This document shows positions 10,101-15,842 of a DNA stretch of 64,000 nt, one piece after another (position 1 is the stretch's first letter; each line of letters begins with the position of its first letter). The DNA comes from Sphingobacterium athyrii. Lineage in GTDB: Bacteria; Bacteroidota; Bacteroidia; Sphingobacteriales; Sphingobacteriaceae. The position numbers and the translations under genes are program-made. The stretch spans positions 124,614 through 188,613 of the forward strand of contig NZ_QCXX01000010.1 in the NCBI RefSeq assembly GCF_003071065.1, read 5' to 3'. The notes beneath the pieces are model-generated. The model had not been told where the DNA came from, made no database searches, and was given only the letters and a program-made list of their open reading frames with translations.

Positions 10101-11147
10101 GGTTTTGTCTCCTGCAAGCTGTTTGGTTTCCATCACCAAGGCTTTGGCCTGTTCGCCGCGAAGCAGAGATAGCGCGACAAAGGGGAGTGCACCGGCTTCT
10201 GCCACAGCATTTGCAAAAGCAGGCACATCACTGACACGGGTCATGGGGCCTTGTGCGATCGGGTAACGTAAGCCAAGTTGTTTCGCTAACGCATTATTTC
10301 CGTCGATGGGGCGCAAGGCTTTGGCCTGTTTTAAATGGCCATACATCGCCTCTTGAAACCCAAAAACAAGTTTTTTCAAGGTCCTAAAATCTTCGTAAAG
10401 ATCGATGGCTAGGGAAATGTCTTGTCCCATAGGGATATAGCTGACTGCTGGATTTAAGTCAGTAAAATACCTTCTGAGTTCGGAGGCATCGACCTGGTCA
10501 GATAGTACAGGTGAGTTTGGCCGCACTAGTACACGATGGTTCGCGATCACCTTAGTTTCTGTTCCGTTTAATTTTTCACAGCGTGTTTTAAATTCCTGTG
10601 GAATGGAACACTCCGGGAAAAGAGCAAGTTGACTGTCCAATACGATTCCAGTGGCACCGAGGGCTTTCGCTGCAGCAGCGGTATGCAGACCTATGCCGCC
10701 TTGTACCCATACGGGGATAGACTGGATTTCTTTGATAATGCGCTGGAAGAGCACAAATGTGGATTCATAGCCGACCAAGCCTCCGGCTTCATTTCCTTTG
10801 ACGATAATTCCTTTTGCATTAAGTTTTTGGGCTTGAATGGCCTCTTCGAGACTGCTGACCTGATACACAATGGACAGTTGCGGGGCTTTGGGAGCCGGAG
10901 TTCCGAAAGGAACAATGACGACACTCACTTTTTCCGGAATATGAAGGGACAGAAGTTTGTCATCTGGAAAATAAATTCCATAATTAAATACAGCAGTCTG
11001 ATCAAGTTGATTCAGTGCTTCCTGAGCGCAGGCTAAGTCGTACCCCAAACTTAATACGGGAAATGCCCCCGCCTGATGGAGTTTGGGCATAAGATTGACG
11101 TCAGGCTTTTCAAAAGGTGTTAATCCAATAATGGTTAAATTTTTCAT
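4161..11147 (-). CDS. PUFA-synthase-like type I PKS, NPD-NPD-KS-AT-ACP-ACP-KR (2328 aa)
   Basis: A multidomain iterative synthase. Two tandem nitropropane-dioxygenase/PfaD-like TIM barrels (about residues 1-280 and 290-600; YPIAQGPMTRVSD and ECGGHVGP in the second) would act as enoyl reductases. Then follow a ketosynthase (about 645-1075, DAACASS near 830, HGTGT, IGHTK), an acyltransferase (FPGQGSQ near 1184, GHSYGE near 1270, FHSPL), two acyl carrier proteins with the PUFA-synthase signature LSIDSIKR (near 1682 and 1796), and a ketoreductase (GGGQGI near 2057, SSIASVYG, YAAAN). The reading frame is open further upstream from a TTG at 11192, but the ATG at 11147 gives a start directly on the barrel (MKNLTIIG) and is preferred. 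PfaD-like reductases are usually separate proteins in PUFA clusters, so the tandem N-terminal fusion is notable. Together with the next gene all activities for repeated reductive elongation are present; the lipid made cannot be inferred. Confidence 0.9.
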   Translation of the reverse strand: MKNLTIIGLTPFEKPDVNLMPKLHQAGAFPVLSLGYDLACAQEALNQLDQTAVFNYGIYFPDDKLLSLHIPEKVSVVIVPFGTPAPKAPQLSIVYQVSSLEEAIQAQKLNAKGIIVKGNEAGGLVGYESTFVLFQRIIKEIQSIPVWVQGGIGLHTAAAAKALGATGIVLDSQLALFPECSIPQEFKTRCEKLNGTETKVIANHRVLVRPNSPVLSDQVDASELRRYFTDLNPAVSYIPMGQDISLAIDLYEDFRTLKKLVFGFQEAMYGHLKQAKALRPIDGNNALAKQLGLRYPIAQGPMTRVSDVPAFANAVAEAGALPFVALSLLRGEQAKALVMETKQLAGDKTWGVGILGFAPQELREEQSAYILEAKPPVVLIAGGRPAQAKVFEKAGITTFLHVPSPALLDMFLKEGAKNFIFEGRECGGHVGPLSSTVLWEKQIERILKEDHPEQISVFFAGGIHDAFSTAFVSIMAAPLAARGVKVGVLMGTAYLYTHEAVSSGAIQEEFQRQAMQAKDTVLLETAPGHETRCLNTAFAQHFNHEKAKLLTAGIDKKEVWEKLEKLNVGRLRIAAKGLDRQGDQLVNIPKSEQLDLGMYMIGQIATMQNQVISLDTLHQHVGIGNQQYIHEAILPEEPLSSEKPLDIAIVGMECIFPGAKNLEEFWRNIILGKDSVTEVPDERWNKDIYYQPNTDGPDVSHSKWGGFIPKIDFDPLAFGIPPQSLAAIEPTQLLTLLVAKRAMEDAGYGEKQINRENISVIIGAEGGNDLANSYSFRGYYKQVFGELHQEVKEAFPHTTEDSFPGILANVIAGRITNRLDLGGRNFTVDAACASSLAAIDLACQELILGKSDMVLAGGADLHNGINDYLMFSSTHALSRKGRCATFDSEADGIALGEGVAILVLKRYEDAIRDGDRIYSVIKGVGGSSDGKALGLTAPRKIGQVRALERAYSQAGISAASVGLVEAHGTGTVVGDKTELSALTNLFSRSGALPAQTHLGSVKTQIGHTKCAAGLAGLIKASLAVFHGVKPPTLHLQQPNAYYNAQTSPFAFHAETGLWGEKRRYAGISAFGFGGTNFHTVIANHPQEDSTITLQSWPSELFVFRGDNYDEAKGQLGQVKALLDINDSLLLKDIAYSLAIVSEKAIQLSIVADTAEDLMMKIELALSGIESKDTFIVNKREGKTAFLFPGQGSQRINMARDLFVVFPEMRKLIAQYPELEKVVFPSSTFDAESLKQQKETIKDTRLAQPLLGIVDLALAKFLQSLGIIPDMLAGHSYGELPALCFAGVFDEDQLVELSSKRAQSILDSVENGDPGAMVAVHADAERLKTLLDRVEGCYPVNYNSPTQCVVAGSTAAIGKLLELLKQERVSAKKLEVACAFHSPLVARSKELYAGVLKDVPFREMQMPVWSNTTAGLYPTTASEIKVQLTNHLVQPVRFVEELQAMYADGARIFIEVGPGKVLTGLTKSCLEQDQLTLYVEDNNRNKLTHLLCMFAQYLGTGRNFTIDKLFEGRQVHPIQLDQPNLYKKNPAIWRVNGQAAYPTTGTLPVNGALPIISPIKMSNLNNPIAASTAAQPAAERMLQEYLNSMKMLIQAQRDVMLSFLGQNPQVAPMPVYSNPTVNGTTDRSAQIPVQPVLNESPAVATAVQTATKDIKTLLLQVVSDKTGYPHEMLGMEMDLEADLSIDSIKRVEIIGTLRTELGTLRFDDANEDTIMEQLAAIKTLNGLVSWLTEFSGATEEPVIGIPTGVPTMEITSANRSSFSLPELQTAILNIVSEKTGYPKEMLGLDLDLEADLSIDSIKRMEIIAELKTKIGFGEDLEQAEDLMETLAAIKTLNGLASWISEVSDTAPEQNLLSRLRFDLTPTDNASAQNTEILQGKRFALAPDHGQQTLAIKNMLEKHGAIAELVNPQNDLAVFDGLIISDIFSAKIQHNIIDQVDLIKKMNLDRAKWVYLISDIPAHVTKANDTHALRHYQGYPGLFKSLAREFEQTSCRLISLNTPQESDQIAEIALKEILTTDKTVEVIYKNDKRHTIDIIPSPLSTGNEEVQIQLDQKSVVLVLGGGQGITSELVKHMSASYPCTYILVGRSVDPRKDTPIAKELETMTSKEQIRAHLIQSGLFHAPAQIEKETLRIFKNNQILRTVRDMEQLGNTVVYESLDLCDEAGLTALLHQIYEQYGQLDGVIHGAGLLEDKLFKQKTTSSFGRVFDTKVKPLRVLAEQLRSDCQFVVLFSSIASVYGNKGQTDYAAANSVLDDYANVLNKRLKGKVLSINWGPWKGAGMVSQTLETEYERRGISLIPLDEGKEIFLNEIKYGTDSQVLIMSGKNW

Positions 11148-11660
11148 GCATTGATGAATTTGAACATATAATAGCAGGAGATCCCATAACAAACATCAAA
11201 ATCTTTGTGGTTTTGATAGGAGGGTTGTTATGTTGGAATAAAAGTAGTTAATTTTTATTATATATTTAATGATAAAGGTAATTTGGTAATGATTTTTTAA
11301 CAAAAAAGTAGTAGATACTTGAGTGTTGTTAACCGATAGGCTACAAATTTATTTAAATTTGGTTTTGATTTTTATTTTTTGCTGACTCTTGAGAAAAATA
11401 ACAGAATACGTTATGTTTGAATAACTAAATGGATAATTTTATCTCATAAACTTTTATTGATAATGTTTCTTGGTAATTGCTTGTTTTTTTTAACTGTTTG
11501 ATCATCGTTGTAAGAACTTATTTGGGATGTTTAGAAATGATAAGAACAAATCGACAGATTGAATTTTGTGTATGGTATAATAGTTGGTGTATTTAACTTT
11601 AAAATTAAATATTAATAATAGTCAATATATCAGTTAATTAGTTTTATTTTTATGGTAATG
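11148..11660. other. AT-rich intergenic region upstream of the PKS operon
   Basis: About 500 bases with no credible ORF. It must hold the promoter of the minus-strand megasynthase operon. A TAAATTTG box on the minus strand at 11344-11351 fits the Bacteroidota -7 consensus TAnnTTTG, but no well-spaced TTG -33 box was found, so the promoter is not assigned. Confidence 0.5.
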
Positions 11661-11661
11661 C

Positions 11662-11692
11662 TTGCAAAACATGCATAAGAAGCGTATATTTG
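11662..11692 (+). promoter_or_regulatory. Bacteroidota-type promoter of tRNA-Pro copy 1
   Basis: TTG at 11662-11664, a 20-nt spacer, then TATATTTG at 11685-11692. This matches the Bacteroidota housekeeping consensus TTG-N19-21-TAnnTTTG and lies 30 bases before the tRNA. The same arrangement is found in front of the second tRNA copy. Confidence 0.7.
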
Positions 11693-11722
11693 TGCCACAC
11701 AAAGCAAAGGTGATACCTTTTT

Positions 11723-11796
11723 CGGGGTGTAGCGTAGCCCGGTATCGCGCCACATTTGGGATGTGGAGGTCGTAGGTTCGAATCCTGCCACCCCGA
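11723..11796 (+). tRNA. tRNA-Pro (anticodon TGG), copy 1
   Basis: A 74-nt cloverleaf: acceptor arms CGGGGTG and CACCCCG, anticodon stem CCACA/TGTGG closing loop TTTGGGA with anticodon TGG, and T-arm GTAGG-TTCGAAT-CCTGC. The 3' CCA is not encoded. An identical gene lies at 15171-15244. A short hairpin terminator follows directly. Confidence 0.97.
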
Positions 11797-11800
11797 CTAA

Positions 11801-11830
11801 AAAGCTCTAACGAAAGTTAGGGCTTTTTTT
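11801..11830 (+). terminator. Rho-independent terminator after tRNA-Pro copy 1
   Basis: Hairpin AGCTCTAAC-GAAA-GTTAGGGCT followed by a run of T. The stem is recognisable in every unit of the repeat array downstream of tRNA copy 2. Confidence 0.85.
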
Positions 11831-11976
11831 GTTTCTAGGCAGGACGAGAACCTACGGCCGGTTAAGTTGCTATGGGGTTCGATCCGAAGGAGGCTCAGGG
11901 CTGGTGTTTGGGCCATGTGTGGCTGAGCCAATCCTGCCACCCCGAAAAAAGTCACTTATTATCGGTGGCTTTTTTG
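11831..11976 (+). repeat. Single tRNA-Pro-derived repeat unit plus second terminator-like hairpin
   Basis: This is the first copy of the roughly 148-bp unit that is tandemly repeated at 15245-15842. It carries an inverted copy of the tRNA-Pro T-arm near its start (GCAGGACGAGAACCT), a hairpin GGCTCAG...CTGAGCC, and ends with a direct copy of the tRNA 3' end, AATCCTGCCACCCCG, finishing at 11944. The distance from the true tRNA CCCCG end to this one is 149 bases. A hairpin AAAGTCAC/GTGGCTTT with flanking A and T runs follows at 11945-11976. Confidence 0.8.
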
Positions 11977-12146
11977 GTTTTCGGACATATTTCGGATAGA
12001 ATCTTTAAATTTTAGATCTGGTAAAGTTGGAGGAAGTGGGGTTCATGATGACATATAAGTACTGATATATCCACCAATAACACACGGTGTTGACTTCAAC
12101 CTTAAATTTATCTTTCTCAATGAAGGATTTCTTCCAACAATGTTTT

Positions 12147-12293
12147 CTAAAGGATAAAACCTCTATCTGGATCGCTGTGGTCATGAAGGATACGGCTAAA
12201 TCTCTCGGTAGTATGGTTTTCTAAAGCAAATATGTCTTCGCGACCTTTAAAAAAGTTGAGAAGATAGGTTATGTCATCGTTAGTGAATTTCAC
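12147..12293 (-). pseudogene. Short fragment resembling a TOTE-system primase N-terminus
   Basis: A GTG-started frame of 48 codons. Its only recognisable stretch is FFKGREDIFAL, which resembles the F-x-GRED-[VI]-[FY]-A motif of the archaeo-eukaryotic primase domain in TOTE conflict proteins. The rest does not match and a stop follows. It lies in the island between the two tRNA-Pro genes, where other defence-gene remnants occur. The assignment rests on one short motif. The remaining sequence from 11977 to 12442 shows nothing else recognisable. Confidence 0.25.
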
Positions 12294-12442
12294 TTGTTTT
12301 TATTTTGGTTTTAAGATAATGAATTGAGATATACATCTTAAAAATATTAATAAACTGGTACGCTTTCGTTTATTAAAGGTGCTTACTGAGATTTGGTATT
12401 AAACGTTGTTTTTTGGATAATTGTTACTTATCTTTACCAATC

Positions 12443-12483
12443 GTGGAACGATAAGACCCAATTTTTAGGTCTTATCGTTCCAC
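12443..12483. promoter_or_regulatory. Perfect 16-bp inverted repeat, likely AbiEi operator
   Basis: Arms at 12443-12458 (GTGGAACGATAAGACC) and 12468-12483 are exact reverse complements separated by 9 bases. The right arm ends 10 bases before the AbiEi start codon. AbiEi antitoxins are known to repress their own operon by binding inverted repeats in the promoter, so this is the expected operator. A hairpin in the mRNA leader is an alternative. Confidence 0.7.
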
Positions 12484-12493
12484 AAAAGGTAAT

Positions 12494-13294
12494 ATGGCAG
12501 ACAGCGTTTATATATCAGCACACCTCACCAAACCCCAACTCGAGTTCTTGAAGTTGCTGGATGACTATGAAATTCAGCTATTCAAATTTACCGAAATCGA
12601 ACAGTTGTTGGGGCAAAAGTTTGACAACTTAAGTGAAATCTTAGAAAATCTGGTGGACAAGGAACTGATTGTACGGATTGAGAAAGGTAAATTTTGCAAA
12701 CAAGGTTTTAGGGATGAATATGTCATAGGGACTTTCGTTGCTGAAAATAGTGCTGTTGCGTATTGGTCTGCACTCAATTTACATGGGTTGACGGAACAAT
12801 TTTCTAACACTGTCTTTATTCAAACGACACATAAAAAATACGACAAATCAATTCTAGGTACTTCTTATAAATTCGTTAAGATTGCGCCCAATAAAAAATT
12901 GGGTATCATGCACAATGGTTACGGCAACCTTCAATATCCGATCACTGATGTAGAGAAAACAATAGTTGATTGCTTTGATCTGCCCCAACATTCTGGTGGC
13001 TACGCAGAATTGATCAGAGCAGTTGGTCAAGCGCAAATGCACCCCACTAAATTAGTCGAGTACTGCAAGGCTGTGAATAATATAGCGGTTATCAAACGAA
13101 TTGGCTATTTGGTCGCACTTCTCCAAATTACTGGTATGGATCCTTTTATAGATTTTGCAAAGAAACAGGTAAATAATAGATATAACTTGTTTGACCCCCA
13201 GGGATTGGACGAAGGTGAATTTGTTGCGGAGTGGCGATTAAGGTTAAATATCAGCCGGGAAGAATTGTTAGACATATCCAATAAGCAATATTAA
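12494..13294 (+). CDS. abiEi: AbiEi-family antitoxin / transcriptional autorepressor
   Basis: A 266-residue protein with an N-terminal winged-helix region (about residues 10-75, LEFLKLLDDYEIQLF through LVDKELIVRIEKGKF) followed by the AbiEi body: ENSAVAYWSALNLHGLTEQ, then a segment ending PITDVEKTIVDCFDLP, typical of AbiEi_4-type antitoxins. Its role would be to bind the operator upstream and repress the toxin operon, counteracting the AbiEii nucleotidyltransferase. It is directly followed by the toxin gene with no gap. The pair appears intact, unlike everything else in the island between the two tRNA-Pro genes. Its size is normal for the family. Confidence 0.9.
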   Translation: MADSVYISAHLTKPQLEFLKLLDDYEIQLFKFTEIEQLLGQKFDNLSEILENLVDKELIVRIEKGKFCKQGFRDEYVIGTFVAENSAVAYWSALNLHGLTEQFSNTVFIQTTHKKYDKSILGTSYKFVKIAPNKKLGIMHNGYGNLQYPITDVEKTIVDCFDLPQHSGGYAELIRAVGQAQMHPTKLVEYCKAVNNIAVIKRIGYLVALLQITGMDPFIDFAKKQVNNRYNLFDPQGLDEGEFVAEWRLRLNISREELLDISNKQY

Positions 13295-14161
13295 ATGATA
13301 CTGAAAAAGGAAATAGAGAAAAAAGCTTTGGAACACGAAGTGTCCAGAAGTACCATTGACAAGGATTGGGCATTAGGACATTTTGTCGACGCTATATTTT
13401 CGATAGATTCCTGCAGAGAAGCGCTAATCTTCAAAGGAGGAACATGTTTACGAAAATGTTATATACCAGATTATCGTTTTTCAGAGGATTTAGATTTTAC
13501 ATCTATCAATTCAGATTTTCAATTGGATGAAGACTTATTGCGGCAAGTAATGTCAATAGTACAAGAACGTACTGGTATGCAATTACATTTAGAAAAGCTC
13601 ACCGATCTTCGGCACAATGATATGCCGACTGGCTACGCTGCGGTTGTTAAGTTTTGGGGAGCCGATCATTCCAAGGACCAAATTCCACCAGATCCTTCCC
13701 GTTGGACGACTTCGATTAAAATTGAAATTATTCTGTACGAGAAGATGCTATTTGCACCGACTTTGAAGACGGTGTACCATGACTATTCTGATCAGCTGAG
13801 TTCTGCAGTCGATGAAATTGCCTGTTACGATATAAGAGAAGTGTTGTCTGAAAAGTTAAGAGCCTTGATCCAACGCTCCTATACAGCACCTCGAGATTAT
13901 TATGATATTTGGTATTTATCCAAGTATGCAAGTGATCTTGATTGGGCAGAAATCAAACATGCTTTCTTAGAGAAAATGGCTTTTAAAGGGCTTGAATTTA
14001 CTGGGATAGATCAGCTTCTGAATGCTAAAAGTGAAAACACGGTTAAACGAGCATGGAAAAATAGTTTAGGACATCAGATCGCAACTAGAAAGCTACCTGC
14101 TTTTGATGAAGTTAAAAAGGACTTGGAATTATTGTTTAATACAATCTTCAAAAGGATATAA
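13295..14161 (+). CDS. abiEii: AbiEii/AbiGii-family nucleotidyltransferase toxin
   Basis: A 288-residue protein starting at the base after the antitoxin stop codon. The N-terminal half carries the nucleotidyltransferase signature of the family: FKGGTCLRK near residue 48 followed by FSEDLDF, and later IKIEIILYEK. The C-terminal half has the helical region with EVLSEKLRALIQR and PRDYYDIWYL typical of AbiEii. Family members are type IV toxins that transfer nucleotides to RNA (tRNA targets shown for homologues), blocking growth and phage propagation. Key residues look intact. Its stop codon overlaps the ATG of an hsdR remnant, so the pair probably once belonged to a type I restriction-modification operon. 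Confidence 0.92.
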   Translation: MILKKEIEKKALEHEVSRSTIDKDWALGHFVDAIFSIDSCREALIFKGGTCLRKCYIPDYRFSEDLDFTSINSDFQLDEDLLRQVMSIVQERTGMQLHLEKLTDLRHNDMPTGYAAVVKFWGADHSKDQIPPDPSRWTTSIKIEIILYEKMLFAPTLKTVYHDYSDQLSSAVDEIACYDIREVLSEKLRALIQRSYTAPRDYYDIWYLSKYASDLDWAEIKHAFLEKMAFKGLEFTGIDQLLNAKSENTVKRAWKNSLGHQIATRKLPAFDEVKKDLELLFNTIFKRI

Positions 14162-14271
14162 TGGCATTAAATGAAAACTCACGAGTAAAGATTCCGACGT
14201 TATTACATTTAATGCGTTTGGGGTATACGTATGTCTTTTACGAGAACGAATTAGGAGACAGGATTAGTTAG
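14161..14271 (+). pseudogene. Truncated hsdR N-terminus (type I restriction subunit remnant)
   Basis: A 36-codon frame whose ATG overlaps the AbiEii stop (TAATG). Its start, MALNENSRVKIPTLLHLMRL followed by GYTYV, matches the usual N-terminus of HsdR proteins. It then loses similarity and hits TAG, whereas intact HsdR is around 1000 residues. The bases from 14272 to 14408 contain a short helical, charged stretch (LELKKLKEQAESLSL) in another frame that may be further restriction-modification debris, but this is not assignable. Confidence 0.65.
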
Positions 14272-14408
14272 ATAGCATACAGCGAATTAATCTAATCTGA
14301 ATATGCTTACTCTATGAATCAAAGCTGAAATCATAAAAACAAGAAAGTGGAGTTGAATTTGGAGCTTAAGAAGCTAAAGGAGCAGGCTGAAAGTTTATCG
14401 TTAAAACG

Positions 14409-14678
14409 TTACCCCAATTTTCTAATATCAAAGATTATCTTTGCCCTTTCAGCATCTTCATGAGGTCTAGATCTTTCAATCATACCACGATCTGCCAATT
14501 GGTTTAATCTATTAAACAAAAACATGTCACCTATACATCCTCCACCGAAGCTATCCCAGATATCACAAAGCGTGTAGCCAACAACCAATGAAGATCTTTG
14601 CGGAGCATCACTAATTCTATTCAATAGATAACCGTCAAAAAAATCCTCATCTCCCGAAACGTATTCTCCTGACCTATC
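14409..14678 (-). pseudogene. 3' fragment of a small protein, DUF3658-like
   Basis: An open frame with no ATG, bounded upstream by an in-frame TAA. It reads GYLLNRISDAPQRSS, then GDMFLFNRLNQLADRGMIE, and ends IIFDIRKLG. This resembles the C-terminal part of DUF3658-type proteins (D-x-FL-x-RL-x-x-L). With neither a start codon nor the usual N-terminal half it is most likely a truncated remnant. The assignment is tentative. Confidence 0.35.
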
Positions 14679-14685
14679 TTAACAA

Positions 14686-15009
14686 ATGAATTTACCGCAT
14701 GAATTCGTTGAAAAGGATTATTGGGTAACATTCGCTTTGTTCCATATTTTCAAAAATGATATAGGCAAAGAAACCGTTTTTAAAGGCGGAACAGCATTAT
14801 CAAAATGCTTTGGAATGATACAACGGTTTTAGGAAGATATTGATTTGTTGGTATTGAGAAACGAAAACGAAACAGGAAACCAACTGAAAACAAAAATCAG
14901 AAAGATTTCCAAATGCGTTTCAGACGTACTTCCCGTTATTGATATTCGGACAGCAAAACAATTCGTTTTACCGGACTTATGTCATGCTGATGATTGGAGT
15001 TTGGTATAA
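14686..15009 (+). pseudogene. Second AbiEii-type nucleotidyltransferase, broken by a stop codon and deletion
   Basis: From ATG at 14686 the frame reads a typical AbiEii-like start, ...TVFKGGTALSKCFG..., then TAG at 14830-14832 exactly where the conserved serine of the SEDIDL motif should be, then continues EDIDLLVL in the same frame to 15009. The product would be about 107 residues, far shorter than the normal 250-300, with a jump to HADDW that suggests an internal deletion. It has no partner antitoxin. It is a different subfamily from the intact toxin at 13295, so it is a separately acquired and decayed gene. Confidence 0.75.
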
Positions 15010-15109
15010 TACTTGTAAATGTACCCCCAAAATATAAATCATGAGCGGTAGTATTTTTGAAATTATTTAACAATATATCAGTAAGTTAAGTGTGTTGTTG
15101 TGAAATAGT

Positions 15110-15140
15110 TTGTTTTCAAAATATTTTTAGTGTACTTTTG
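15110..15140 (+). promoter_or_regulatory. Bacteroidota-type promoter of tRNA-Pro copy 2
   Basis: TTG at 15110-15112, a 20-nt spacer and TACTTTTG at 15133-15140, again matching TTG-N19-21-TAnnTTTG. The sequence from the end of the -7 box through the tRNA is nearly identical to copy 1, while the -33 region differs. Confidence 0.7.
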
Positions 15141-15170
15141 TGCCACACAAAACAAAGGTGATACCTTTTT

Positions 15171-15244
15171 CGGGGTGTAGCGTAGCCCGGTATCGCGCCA
15201 CATTTGGGATGTGGAGGTCGTAGGTTCGAATCCTGCCACCCCGA
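15171..15244 (+). tRNA. tRNA-Pro (anticodon TGG), copy 2
   Basis: Identical over all 74 bases to the gene at 11723-11796, in the same orientation, with its own promoter and a following hairpin terminator. Two copies flanking a 3.4-kb island of defence genes suggest a duplication linked to integration at the tRNA locus. Confidence 0.97.
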
Positions 15245-15842
15245 CTAAAAAGCTCTAACGAAAGTTAGAGCTTTTATTGTTTCTAGGCAGGACGAGAACC
15301 TGCGACCGCTTAGGTTGCCATGGGGTTCGATCCGAAGGAGGCTCAGGGTTAGTGTTTGGGCCAAGTGGGACTGAGCCAATCCTGCCACCCCGACTAAAGA
15401 GCTCTAACGAAAGTTAGGGCTCTTATTGTTTCTAGGCAGGACGAGAACCTGCGACCGCTTAGGTTGCCATGGGGTTCGATCCGAAGGAGGCTCAGGGTAG
15501 TGTTTGGGCCATGTGTGGCTGAGCCAATCCTGCCACCCCGACTAAAAAGCTCTAACGAAAGTTAGGGCTTTTATTGTTTCTAGGCAGGACGAGAACCTGC
15601 GACCGCTTAGGTTGCCATGGGGTTCGATCCGTCGGAGGCTCAGGGGTGTGCATGGGAACTGTGGCCAAGTGGGACTGAGCCAATCCTGCCACCCCGACTA
15701 AAAAGCTCTAACGAAAGTTAGGGCTTTTATTGTTTCTAGGCAGGACGAGAACCTGCGACCGCTTAGGTTGCCATGGGGTTCGATCCGAAGGAGGCTCAGC
15801 CAATCCTGCCACCCCGACTAAGAGCGCTAACGAAAGTTGGGG
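15245..15842 (+). repeat. Tandem array of roughly 148-bp tRNA-Pro-derived units
   Basis: Four units follow the tRNA. The CCCCG ends of the tRNA-like 3' fragment fall at 15243 (true tRNA), 15392, 15540, 15696 and 15816, giving spacings of 149, 148, 156 and 120. Each unit contains a terminator-type hairpin (GCTCTAAC-GAAA-GTTAG), an inverted T-arm (GCAGGACGAGAACCTGC), a tract TTCGATCCGAAGGAGGCTCA, a GGCTCAG/CTGAGCC stem in most units, and a direct copy of the last 18 bases of the tRNA. The last unit has a deletion and abuts the stop codon of the GntR gene. The organisation closely parallels the 178-bp repeats behind E. coli tyrT, each of which carries the 3' end of that tRNA. Confidence 0.9.

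Noticed and set aside
15245..15842. Additional complete tRNA-Pro genes in the repeat units
   Set aside because: Only the last 18 bases and an inverted T-arm are present; acceptor 5' strand, D-arm and anticodon arm are missing.
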